Origin: Actinomycetes bacterium
GTDB lineage: Bacteria > Actinomycetota > Actinomycetes > JAHEKZ01
Reading direction: 5' to 3'
Assembly: GCA_024644435.1 (NCBI GenBank)
Contig: JAHEKZ010000010.1
Location: 1-33,795 of the forward strand
Length of the DNA: 33,795 nt
Every line of letters begins with the position of its first letter. Positions within the stretch are counted from its first letter, which is position 1. The notes under the pieces are model-generated. The model saw only the letters and a program-made list of their open reading frames with translations. It did not search any database and had not been told where the DNA came from. Below, piece after piece: positions 1 through 6,637 of the stretch. Made by a program: the position numbers and the translations under genes.

Positions 1-263
1 ACATCCGAGCCATCCGCCAACAGCTCGGCCACGGTTCCGTAGTTGAACTCCGAGGTGAAGTAGCTCTCCTCGAACTCCGCCATCAGTCGCATGTCGCTCT
101 TGACCGCGGCGTCGGTGGCCAGCGAACGCTGGTTCAGGAAGATCGGTACTGCGATGGCCGCCAGAATGCCGATGATGATGATGACGACGAGCAGCTCGAT
201 CAACGTGAAGCCTGCGTCCGCGGGTTCAGCCCGCCCCGGATCTCGATTCTCTTGTCCTTCCAT
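1..263 (-). CDS. Type IV pilin-like protein 2 (3' end cut by window edge)
   Basis: The first 87 codons of a prepilin; the rest lies beyond base 1. The N-terminus has an 18-residue leader ending in Ala-Gly, followed by FTLIELLVV. This is the class III signal cleaved by prepilin peptidase between Gly18 and Phe19, with the conserved Glu at mature position 5. A hydrophobic helix (about residues 19-42) and IFLNQR follow, as in pilin 1 upstream. After the helix the sequence diverges, so this is a second, different subunit, perhaps a minor pilin. ATG at 263 is chosen because a GGAGG lies a few bases upstream. It follows pilin 1 after about 120 bases containing a strong hairpin and no obvious promoter of its own, so it is probably transcribed by readthrough. 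Family assignment is firm; major versus minor role is unknown. Confidence 0.88.
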   Translation of the reverse strand, partial: MEGQENRDPGRAEPADAGFTLIELLVVIIIIGILAAIAVPIFLNQRSLATDAAVKSDMRLMAEFEESYFTSEFNYGTVAELLADGSD

Positions 264-317
264 TCCCCCTCCGCCTCTCTTCGGAGTCAGGCGCCGATGC
301 ACCTAACGGAGAGTGGG

Positions 318-352
318 GTGAGGCCCGGGTCGATGATCGACCCGGGCCTCAC
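318..352 (-). terminator. Strong hairpin between the two pilin genes
   Basis: A near-perfect palindrome: GTGAGGCCCGGGTCG pairs with CGACCCGGGCCTCAC across a 5-base loop. It lies 33 bases past the pilin-1 stop and 55 bases before the pilin-2 start. No T-run follows on either strand, so it is not a canonical intrinsic terminator. U-less hairpins are common at actinobacterial gene ends. It may act as a partial terminator or 3' stabiliser that makes pilin 1 more abundant than pilin 2; that role is inference. Confidence 0.6.
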
Positions 353-384
353 GTCCACTACTGGGTAGTGCTGGTCGACTAGAC

Positions 385-810
385 CTAGCAGCCACCGAGG
401 ACGAGGCCGCCCCCAGCGCTGTCGTAGCCCCAGTCGTTGTCCACCTTGATGTTGGTCGCGTTGACGCAGTACGACTGCCCATCAGCGGCCAGCGTGTAGT
501 CCATGACGGTCTCGACGTCAGAAACCTGAACGTCCGTTCCGTCAACGTCCACCGGGTCACCGGCGGCCGCCTGGGTGACGTCCACCTCAGCCGGGTACTC
601 CTGTGCATCGGTGAAGTAGGTCTCCAGCTGGTTGGCGGTGGTGCGGAGGTCAGACTTGATGCCCGACTCCGTAGCCTTCGCGCGCTGGTTCAGGAAGACC
701 GGAATTGCGATGGCGGCAAGAATGCCGATGATGATGATGACGACCAGGAGCTCGATGAGGGTGAAGCCACCCTCGTGCTCTTCCTGGGCCTTGCGGATGC
801 GAGCGAGCAT
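385..810 (-). CDS. pilA: Type IV prepilin (probable major pilin)
   Basis: Probable main structural subunit of the pilus, 141 residues. A 15-residue basic leader ends in Gly-Gly, then FTLIELLVV begins the mature protein. Prepilin peptidase should cut after Gly15, and Glu20 is the conserved Glu at mature position 5. A hydrophobic alpha-1 helix runs to about residue 40 and ends in FLNQRAKATES. The globular part carries Cys115 and a C-terminal Cys141, which could form the disulfide-bounded D-loop typical of type IVa pilins. The open frame extends upstream to 918, but ATG at 810 gives a normal leader and has an AAAGGG-rich stretch upstream; the extension would overlap the leader RNA. Its roughly 165-base leader contains a putative c-di-GMP riboswitch. 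It lies downstream of pilC and precedes the second pilin. Confidence 0.93.
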   Translation of the reverse strand: MLARIRKAQEEHEGGFTLIELLVVIIIIGILAAIAIPVFLNQRAKATESGIKSDLRTTANQLETYFTDAQEYPAEVDVTQAAAGDPVDVDGTDVQVSDVETVMDYTLAADGQSYCVNATNIKVDNDWGYDSAGGGLVLGGC

Positions 811-899
811 CTGTTTTCCCTTTCCCACTGTGCGATGAGCCGTGCGGCGCTCGCCCTTGGGTGATCCTCGACGGACGTGGTCCGCCGGGAAATCAGCCG

Positions 900-966
900 A
901 GGTAGCTGGGCTGACCACGAGGGTCCCCTTGCTTTGCGACCCTGCCTTGCGGCAGGTGTGCCTTTT
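900..966 (-). promoter_or_regulatory. Putative c-di-GMP-I (GEMM-I) riboswitch aptamer in the pilin leader
   Basis: Read on the minus strand, the pilin-1 leader shows the GEMM-I parts in order. AGGCACA is followed by stem P2 (CCTGCC, GNRA-class loop GCAA, GGCAGG; 956-941), then GTCGCAAAGC (940-931), which matches the family signature GACGCAAAGC. Stem P3 follows: GGGGACC (928-922) pairs with GGTC and CCC (916-908) around a bulged AG, ending CAGCCCAGCTACC. Family knowledge: GEMM-I aptamers bind c-di-GMP and often precede pilin and motility genes. Weak points are an unclear closing stem P1 (one C-A mismatch in the best pairing), CACA where CAAA is usual, and a short P3 without an obvious tetraloop receptor. 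The 3' arm of P3 can also pair with 898-893, giving a competing fold. Confidence 0.66.
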
Positions 967-980
967 CTGGCCGGTTGGCT

Positions 981-1007
981 CTTTACGGGTAGTGCTTCGA
1001 CCCCTGA
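981..1007 (-). promoter_or_regulatory. Possible FliA/WhiG-like promoter for pilin 1
   Basis: Minus-strand TCAGG (1007-1003), 14 bases, then CCGTAAAG (988-981). This is a weak match to the FliA-type pattern seen more clearly before pilB, pilT and the roadblock gene. A start point near 974 would put the riboswitch aptamer at the very 5' end of the transcript, which supports the placement. It also lies just past the pilC stop, as expected for a separately promoted pilin. Confidence 0.4.
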
Positions 1008-1037
1008 GGGGACGATCTTTAGCGCGACACCGATCTG

Positions 1038-2261
1038 TTACTCCTGGATCAGGTCGAACACCTTGAAGATCGGCATGTACATGGCGATGATCATGGCGCC
1101 GACGATGCCACCGAGGAAGGCGATCATCAGGGGCTCGATCAGCGAGGTGAGGGCCTCGGTCGTCGCTTCGACTTCTTGGTCGTAGAACTCCGAGATCTTG
1201 TGCAGCATCTCGTCCATCTGTCCGGTGTCCTCACCGACCGACATCATCTGCACCACCATCGGTGGAAAGACCGCGTGCTGCGCCAGTGGCGCCGTCAGCG
1301 ACTCGCCGTTCCGCACACTCTCCTGGACGTCGCGCACCGCCCTGGCGACCACGACGTTGCCGGAGGTGTCGGCCACGATGTCGAGGCTCTGCAGGATGGG
1401 CACACCGGCGTGCAGCATCGTGCCGAAGTTTCGGGTGAACCGACTCAGGGCGATCTTCTGCATCAGCGGACCGAAGACCGGCATCTTGAGCTTGAGCGGG
1501 TCGATGACGTTCGCGACCTGTTCCTTGTGCTTCACCTTGCGCCAGATGACCGTGAAGGCGATGAAGCCTATGACCATGAACGGGAAACCGACCTTGACGA
1601 CCTCGCTCAGAATGACCAAGATCCGGGTCGGCAGCGGTAGCGGGGCACCCAAGCCTTCGAACATCTTGGCGAAGACCGGCACGATGAAGAGCAGCATGCC
1701 GGTGACAGCCAGGATCGCCATCACAAACACCACCACGGGGTACGTCATGGCGCTCTTGATCTTGCCCTTGAGCTTGACCTCGGCCTCGTAGTTCTCGGCG
1801 ATCTGCAGCAGAACGCCATCAAGGAACCCGCCGACCTCACCCGCGCGCACCATGTTGACCATGAGCGGCGGGAACACGCTGGGATGCTGTGCCAACGATC
1901 CAGAGAGCGGGTTACCGGTCTCGACGTCATTGCGTACCTGGGCCAGCACCTCCGCGAGCTTCTTGTTCGGTGTCTGCTCGGACAGGATGTTGAGGGCTCG
2001 GAGAAGCGAGAGCCCGGAGTTGATCATGGTCGCGAACTGGCGCGACATGACGGCCAGGTCCTTGAGCTTCACCTTCCCGCCGAATCCGGGGATGCTCAGC
2101 TCTTTCTTCATACCGCCGCCGGCCTGCGAGATGCTCACCGTGGCATAGCCCATGCTGGTGAGCTTCTGCGCCACCGCAGCCTGAGACTCGGCATCGATCG
2201 TGCCCGAGACGATCTTGCCTGTCTTGTCGCGGACCTGGTACTGGAAGGTCGTGTTTCCCAT
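1038..2261 (-). CDS. pilC: Type IV pilus inner-membrane platform protein PilC (GspF family)
   Basis: Membrane platform that couples the cytoplasmic PilB and PilT ATPases to pilin insertion and removal. The 407 residues match the usual length. Two tandem GspF (T2SSF) repeats are visible: about residues 71-195, beginning LAVMSRQFATMINSGLSLL, and about 272-395, beginning LSRFTRNFGTMLHAGVPIL. Each is followed by a membrane segment (about 172-197 and 375-396), with another near 222-240. The paired motifs VRAGEVGG and SVGEDTGQ are typical. The frame is open to 2321, but ATG at 2261 is preferred because GGGAG lies about 9 bases upstream and the extension would overlap the end of pilT. The gap after pilT is 14 bases, so the two are surely co-transcribed. 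Confidence 0.95.
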   Translation of the reverse strand: MGNTTFQYQVRDKTGKIVSGTIDAESQAAVAQKLTSMGYATVSISQAGGGMKKELSIPGFGGKVKLKDLAVMSRQFATMINSGLSLLRALNILSEQTPNKKLAEVLAQVRNDVETGNPLSGSLAQHPSVFPPLMVNMVRAGEVGGFLDGVLLQIAENYEAEVKLKGKIKSAMTYPVVVFVMAILAVTGMLLFIVPVFAKMFEGLGAPLPLPTRILVILSEVVKVGFPFMVIGFIAFTVIWRKVKHKEQVANVIDPLKLKMPVFGPLMQKIALSRFTRNFGTMLHAGVPILQSLDIVADTSGNVVVARAVRDVQESVRNGESLTAPLAQHAVFPPMVVQMMSVGEDTGQMDEMLHKISEFYDQEVEATTEALTSLIEPLMIAFLGGIVGAMIIAMYMPIFKVFDLIQE

Positions 2262-2275
2262 CAGTGACGCTCCCG

Positions 2276-3892
2276 TCAGCCTCGGCCGGTAAGCCGGTTG
2301 AAGTCTTCGATGTGGTGGCACTTCTCGACGCCGGTCTCGTACGTGATCCGACCCTTGTTCACAAGATCAGCCAGATGCTGGTCCATGGTTTGCATGCCGA
2401 ACTTCGACCCGGCCTGCATCGCGCTGTAGATCTGGTGGGTCTTGCCCTCACGGATCAGGTTTCGGATAGCCGGAGTGGCCACGAGGATCTCGCAGGCAAC
2501 GACTCGACCCTTGCCGTCAGTCGTTCGAGCCAGCGTCTGACACACCACACCCTGCAGCGACTGCGCGAGCTGCGCCCGTACCTGCTGCTGCTGATGCGGC
2601 GGAAAGACGTCGATCATGCGGTCGATCGTCTGAGCCGCGTCCTGGGTGTGGAGCGTGGCATACACGAGGTGACCGGTCTCAGCAGCGGTGAGTGCCACCC
2701 CGATCGTCTCGAGGTCACGCATTTCACCGACGAGGATGATGTCGGGGTCCTGACGCAGCACGTGCTTCAACGCGTTCTTGAACGACTTGGTGTCTTCGCC
2801 GACCTCGCGCTGGTTGACCAGGCTCAGCTGGTGTCGGTGCAAGAACTCGATCGGGTCCTCACACGTCATGATGTGCTCTTTACGCTGGCGGTTCGCCAGG
2901 TCGAGCAGTGACGCCAGGGTGGTCGACTTCCCAGAACCGGTGGGGCCGGTGACGAGCACGAAGCCACGCGGCAGCGCCGCGAAGTTCGCCACCTGGTTCG
3001 GGACCCCCAGGTCTTCGAGCTTCTTGATCTCGAAGGGAATGATACGGAAGGCGGCTCCGACGGAGTCCCGTTGCCGGTACATGTTCACGCGGAAGCGCGC
3101 ACGTCCGGGGACCGAGTAGGCGAAGTCGAGCTCCAGCTCTTCTTCGAAGATCTCTCGCTGGCGCTGGGTGATGGCCGCGTACATGACCCGCTGGATCACC
3201 GGCGGCGTCAGGACGGGATACTCGTCCATCTGCGCCAGCTCACCGTTGATCCGGATTGCGGGACGGGCGCCTGCCGTGATGTGCAGGTCGGAGGCTCCCC
3301 GTCCGAGCATCACGAGCAGCAGGTCGACAAGAACGATCTCGTCACCCGCCAGACTCGGTTCGGTGGTGACGCGTGTGTACGCCTCTTCGCTGGCCTCGGT
3401 CTCGGCCAGCTCCACCATCACCTCTGGCTCGGCGTACTCGGTGACGTACTCCGGCTCAGCGGCTGCCGGCTCAGGTGTGGCTGCGTACTCGTCCACCATC
3501 TCAGGCGCTGCAGTGTTCTCGACCTCTTCTGGAGCTGCCTGCTGGTCATGGAAGGCCTGGTAGTCGAAGCTTTGGGTGGGTTCGGGCTCGCTCTCGACAT
3601 CGACGGTCGCGGCCTCCTCGGCAGCGATCGTGAGCGACATCGGCAGGCTGGAGGAGGCGGGAGACACGGACTCCTCGGGCGCGAGCAGCGAGCCGGAGTC
3701 GTAGGTGGTGGGGTCAAACTCCGATGCGGCCGGCTCGTGGACAGGCTGTTCCGTCGGCTGGTCATCCGGCTCGGAGGTGGGCGCGGTCGAGGTGGTGACC
3801 GGCGCGAAGAAGCCCATGTCGGCTCCGGCTTGCCCCTCATCGGGGCGTGAGTCGTCCCCTTGCGGCGCACCGCTGAACTCGGTGGTCTCCAC
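2276..3892 (-). CDS. pilT: Pilus retraction ATPase PilT with long acidic N-terminal extension
   Basis: Hexameric ATPase that drives pilus retraction. From about residue 187 the protein is a standard PilT: LVDLLLVMLGRGASDLHIT, Walker A GPTGSGKST (316-324), Asp box around TCEDPIEF, Walker B DIILVGEMRD (384-393), and the PilT-specific AIRNLIREGK (475-484) needed for retraction in studied homologues. The family is normally about 345-370 residues; this one has 538. The extra 185 N-terminal residues are rich in Glu, Pro, Ala and Thr, with no recognisable fold and probably disordered. The start is GTG at 3892, with AAGGAGG 9 bases upstream. A FliA-like promoter lies about 65 bases upstream, and a small hairpin (3927-3942) lies in the leader. 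The order pilB-pilT-pilC matches T4P operons. Confidence 0.95.
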   Translation of the reverse strand: METTEFSGAPQGDDSRPDEGQAGADMGFFAPVTTSTAPTSEPDDQPTEQPVHEPAASEFDPTTYDSGSLLAPEESVSPASSSLPMSLTIAAEEAATVDVESEPEPTQSFDYQAFHDQQAAPEEVENTAAPEMVDEYAATPEPAAAEPEYVTEYAEPEVMVELAETEASEEAYTRVTTEPSLAGDEIVLVDLLLVMLGRGASDLHITAGARPAIRINGELAQMDEYPVLTPPVIQRVMYAAITQRQREIFEEELELDFAYSVPGRARFRVNMYRQRDSVGAAFRIIPFEIKKLEDLGVPNQVANFAALPRGFVLVTGPTGSGKSTTLASLLDLANRQRKEHIMTCEDPIEFLHRHQLSLVNQREVGEDTKSFKNALKHVLRQDPDIILVGEMRDLETIGVALTAAETGHLVYATLHTQDAAQTIDRMIDVFPPHQQQQVRAQLAQSLQGVVCQTLARTTDGKGRVVACEILVATPAIRNLIREGKTHQIYSAMQAGSKFGMQTMDQHLADLVNKGRITYETGVEKCHHIEDFNRLTGRG

Positions 3893-3956
3893 GTTGACGT
3901 GCCTCCTTGGGCGTTACACCACGGACACCACCGGCGGGTGGTACCCCTGTAGCGGT

Positions 3957-3984
3957 CTTTCGGCCAGTAGGGGTCACCCCTTGA
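3957..3984 (-). promoter_or_regulatory. FliA/WhiG-like promoter upstream of pilT
   Basis: Minus-strand TCAAG (3984-3980), 15 bases, then GCCGAAAG (3964-3957), close to the sigma-28 pattern TCAAG/TAAAG-N14..16-GCCGATAA. The -10 element differs at one base from GCCGATAG. Its position in the pilB-pilT gap gives a leader of about 55-60 bases. The gene also has an excellent ribosome site. Inferred from the pattern only. Confidence 0.52.
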
Positions 3985-4029
3985 GCCGAGTCACGCAGAA
4001 CTAGTCATTCGGCCGTCCCGGACGATGAC

Positions 4030-5697
4030 CTAGACGACCACTCGGAGGATTTCGTCCATGGTCGTGACGCCGCTGGCCACCTTCAACATGCCGTCGTCTC
4101 GCAGCGTGCGCATGCCTTCGTCCCGGGCGGTCTCAGAGATCACCGTCGCCGATGCGCGTTCGACGGCGTGCCGCTCTACCGCCTCGCTCACCGCCATGAC
4201 CTCGTGAAGCGCCAGACGACCCCGGTAGCCAGTCTTCGAACAGGCGCTGCAGCCGACCGCCCGGTACAGCGTGGGGAGCTGCTGGCCATCGACCCAGGGG
4301 AATCGTGCCTGCACCAGCGAATCCGGGGTCGGCTCGTACGCCTCTTTGCACTTGCTGCACAACCGTCGAGCAAGCCGCTGGGCAAGCACGCAGTCGAGGG
4401 CCGAGCCCACGAGGAACGGTTCCAAGCCCATCTCGGTCAATCGGGTGACTGCTGACGGCGCGTCGTTGGTGTGCAGCGTCGACAGCACCAGGTGCCCGGT
4501 GAGGGATGCCTCCACCGCGATCTGGGCGGTCTCGTGGTCGCGGATCTCACCGATGAGCACGATGTCGGGGTCGCATCGCAGGATCGAGCGCAGCGCCGCA
4601 GCGAAGGTCAGCCCCGCTTTGGAGTTTGTCTGCACCTGGTTGATGCCCGGCAGCCGGTACTCGACCGGGTCCTCGACCGTGATCACGTTTACCTCGGGGC
4701 GCGCGATCTGGTTCAACGTGGCGTAGAGCGTGGTCGACTTACCCGAACCCGTGGGGCCGGTCACCAGGATCATGCCGTAGGGCTTGGAGAAGCTCTTGGC
4801 GTACGTGTCGCGGTTGAACTCGGAGAAGCCAAGGTCGGACAGCTCCATCTGGGCATTGGAGTTGTCCAGGATTCGCATGACGACCTTCTCGCCCCACACG
4901 GTCGGGAGGGTCGCCACACGGAGGTCGATCTTCTTGCCCTGGTGGTTGACCGACAGCCGTCCATCTTGCGGGATGCGCCGCTCGGCGATGTTGATGTCGG
5001 CCATGATCTTCAGTCGGCTGATCACGCCGGACTGGATGTTCTTGGGTGACTTCATGACGTCGTGCAGCACACCGTCGATCCGGTACCGCACAACAAGTGC
5101 ATGCTCACCTGGCTCAAGGTGGATGTCAGAGGCCCGGTCCTGAATCGCCTGTGTGATCAGGAGGTTGACGAACTTGACGATCGGGGCGTCCTCGACCACC
5201 TCCCTCAAGTTGGAGAGGTCCTCCTCGTCGTCGGCGCTGTCCATGACAGCGGACAGGTCGTCGAGGTCGGAGTCAGCACGGAAGTAGCGGTCGATCGCGC
5301 CCAGCACATCCGCCCTGGTTGCTACGACCGGACGGACCTCCAGACCGGTGATCGACCGGATGTCGTCGATCGCGAAGACGTTCGCCGGGTCGGCCATGGC
5401 CAGCAACAGCTTGCCGTCGTCATCGATGCGCAGAGGAAGAGCGGAGTGCTTGCGACAGATGGCCCCCGACACCCGGGCGATGATGCTGCCGTCTACCGGG
5501 TACTCGCCCAGGTCGACGAACTCCAGCCCGATCTGCTGCGCCAGTGCGGCCACCAGCTGTGACTCGGTGAGTACGCCTTGGTCGACCAGAACGCGACCCA
5601 GGGCCTTGCCCTGCTCCTTGTGCTCGCGGAAGGCAGCAAAGAGCTGGTCCTCAGTGACCAGCCCATCCTGCAACAGGATGTCGCCTAGCTGCTTCAC
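4030..5697 (-). CDS. pilB: Pilus assembly ATPase PilB (GspE family) with MshEN domain
   Basis: Hexameric ATPase that powers pilus extension, 555 residues. The N-terminal 140 residues form an MshEN domain. Two tandem LGxxL-x3-G-x6-L repeats are visible at about 4-27 and 33-55; the second (LGRVLVDQG...LVAALAQQ) fits the c-di-GMP-binding consensus fully, while the first ends in His instead of Gln. The catalytic core has Walker A GPTGSGKST (314-322), the Asp box (ITVEDPVEYRLPGINQVQ), Walker B DIVLIGEIRD (378-387), and a four-Cys zinc motif (Cys447, 450, 483, 486) typical of PilB/GspE. GTG at 5697 is preferred over the in-frame GTG at 5712, because TGGAGGG sits at correct spacing only for the former. 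A FliA-like promoter lies about 65-90 bases upstream. Confidence 0.95.
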   Translation of the reverse strand: MKQLGDILLQDGLVTEDQLFAAFREHKEQGKALGRVLVDQGVLTESQLVAALAQQIGLEFVDLGEYPVDGSIIARVSGAICRKHSALPLRIDDDGKLLLAMADPANVFAIDDIRSITGLEVRPVVATRADVLGAIDRYFRADSDLDDLSAVMDSADDEEDLSNLREVVEDAPIVKFVNLLITQAIQDRASDIHLEPGEHALVVRYRIDGVLHDVMKSPKNIQSGVISRLKIMADINIAERRIPQDGRLSVNHQGKKIDLRVATLPTVWGEKVVMRILDNSNAQMELSDLGFSEFNRDTYAKSFSKPYGMILVTGPTGSGKSTTLYATLNQIARPEVNVITVEDPVEYRLPGINQVQTNSKAGLTFAAALRSILRCDPDIVLIGEIRDHETAQIAVEASLTGHLVLSTLHTNDAPSAVTRLTEMGLEPFLVGSALDCVLAQRLARRLCSKCKEAYEPTPDSLVQARFPWVDGQQLPTLYRAVGCSACSKTGYRGRLALHEVMAVSEAVERHAVERASATVISETARDEGMRTLRDDGMLKVASGVTTMDEILRVVV

Positions 5698-5762
5698 GCC
5701 AACGCCCTCCACCTACGGATGCCCCGAGGGGATCGTTCCCGCCGGCACCGATGTCTTGCACT

Positions 5763-5789
5763 AGATCGGCCTGTGTGGGCCTGGCTTGA
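5763..5789 (-). promoter_or_regulatory. FliA/WhiG-like promoter upstream of pilB
   Basis: Minus-strand TCAAG (5789-5785), exactly 14 bases, then GCCGATCT (5770-5763). This is the best match in the window to a sigma-28 family promoter (TCAAG-N14-GCCGATAW). It lies in the non-coding stretch before pilB and would give a leader of roughly 60 bases. Pattern-based inference; the sigma gene is not in the window. Confidence 0.6.
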
Positions 5790-5813
5790 GCGACGCGGGG
5801 GGGCTGACAAGGC

Positions 5814-6044
5814 TCAGACACCCACCAATGTCCGGGCGACGGCACGGAAGGCCGTCACTCGTGGGTCCTCGGCTGCCAGCTCGTGCCCCGAGCCGTCCGC
5901 AAAGCCCAGATGGACGCCGCTGCCGGCTCCTACGGAACGGCGCGGAGCCTCAGGAGCAGCTGGGAGCCGGGGTGGTGCCGTTCGACCCGCCGCATGGCGC
6001 CCTCGGGGAGCCATCGGCTGCGTGCGGCGTGCGAGCCAGCGCAT
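5814..6044 (-). CDS. Small hypothetical ORF between the GTPase and pilB genes
   Basis: A 76-residue reading frame in the 348-base gap (5713-6060) between the GTPase and pilB. The start is ATG with AGGAG 5 bases upstream, 17 bases past the GTPase stop, and the stop lies just before the pilB promoter, so the layout is that of a real small gene. The first half is Arg/Pro/Ala-rich and unremarkable. The second half (VHLGFADGSGHELAAEDPRV onward) looks protein-like and uses G/C-ending codons. No domain, signal peptide or membrane segment is recognised. It could be a genuine small partner, the remnant of a larger gene, or a chance frame in GC-rich DNA. Confidence 0.4.
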   Translation of the reverse strand: MRWLARRTQPMAPRGRHAAGRTAPPRLPAAPEAPRRSVGAGSGVHLGFADGSGHELAAEDPRVTAFRAVARTLVGV

Positions 6045-6060
6045 ATCAGCTCCTGGCGCG

Positions 6061-6636
6061 TCAGACGCCGGCTTTGACGGTCTCGACCTCGTCCAGCACC
6101 GAGTAGAGCAGTGCCAGCAGGACTGCCTTCACCGATTCCTTGTCAGTCGCGTCGCACGGGACGAGGGGAACGTTGGCGTCGATGCCCAGTGTCTGTCGGA
6201 TCCGTGCTTCCTCGACCTCGTCGACGCCAGTCGTCCGGTTCAGCGCGACGACGAAGGGCACGCGGGCCATACGTCGGAAGGCCTCGAGGATTCCGACCGC
6301 CTCAGCCAACGAGTCGGGACGGTTGGCATCGAGCAGCAGGACGTAGCCCAGCATGCCCTCGCCGAGGATCTCCCACATGAAGTCGAATCGCTCCTGCCCG
6401 GGGGTACCGAACAGGTAGAGGACGAGCTCGCGGTCGATGGTGATCCGGCCAAAGTCCATGGCGACGGTCGTCTCGTTCTTCCGCGACTTGGTGCTGTCGG
6501 AGATGCCACGCTCCGTCGAGAGCACCGTGATCTCGCTGATGGTGCGGATCAAGGTGGTCTTTCCGGCAGCGAACGGGCCGGTGATCACGACCTTGACCGC
6601 CTGACCGCCATGCCGACGACGTTGTTTGGTTGCCAT
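6061..6636 (-). CDS. Small Ras-like GTPase (MglA / CvnD-type)
   Basis: A 191-residue P-loop GTPase of the family found in actinobacterial conservons (CvnD), related to MglA. Visible motifs: G1 GPFAAGKTT (20-28), a switch-I Thr in NETTVAMDFGR (54-64), G3 FGTPGQERF (76-84, with Gly in place of the usual Asp, as I recall for Cvn-type proteins), G4 NRTT (133-136) and G5 PCDAT (160-164). G4 lacks the Asp of NKxD that normally reads guanine. MglA-type GTPases work with Roadblock-fold regulators, and a Roadblock gene lies two genes upstream. The start ATG is one base after the stop of the DUF4388 gene, implying translational coupling. A role in switching or placing the pilus machine is inferred from the neighbours. 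Confidence 0.88.
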   Translation of the reverse strand: MATKQRRRHGGQAVKVVITGPFAAGKTTLIRTISEITVLSTERGISDSTKSRKNETTVAMDFGRITIDRELVLYLFGTPGQERFDFMWEILGEGMLGYVLLLDANRPDSLAEAVGILEAFRRMARVPFVVALNRTTGVDEVEEARIRQTLGIDANVPLVPCDATDKESVKAVLLALLYSVLDEVETVKAGV

Positions 6637-6637
6637 G

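Noticed and set aside
171-190. ATC/GAT microsatellite (also near 726-745)
   Set aside because: Simply the run of Ile codons in the conserved pilin helix of both pilins.
318-352. Transcription-factor operator instead of hairpin
   Set aside because: Possible because it is palindromic, but the length, GC-rich stem and location after a stop codon fit an RNA hairpin better.
3071-3850. 259-codon plus-strand open frame
   Set aside because: Antisense shadow of pilT, Gly/Arg/Leu-rich without domain.
5698-5712. Earlier GTG start for pilB
   Set aside because: No ribosome site precedes 5712; the GGAGG is correctly placed only for the GTG at 5697, and PilB normally starts close to the LG motif.
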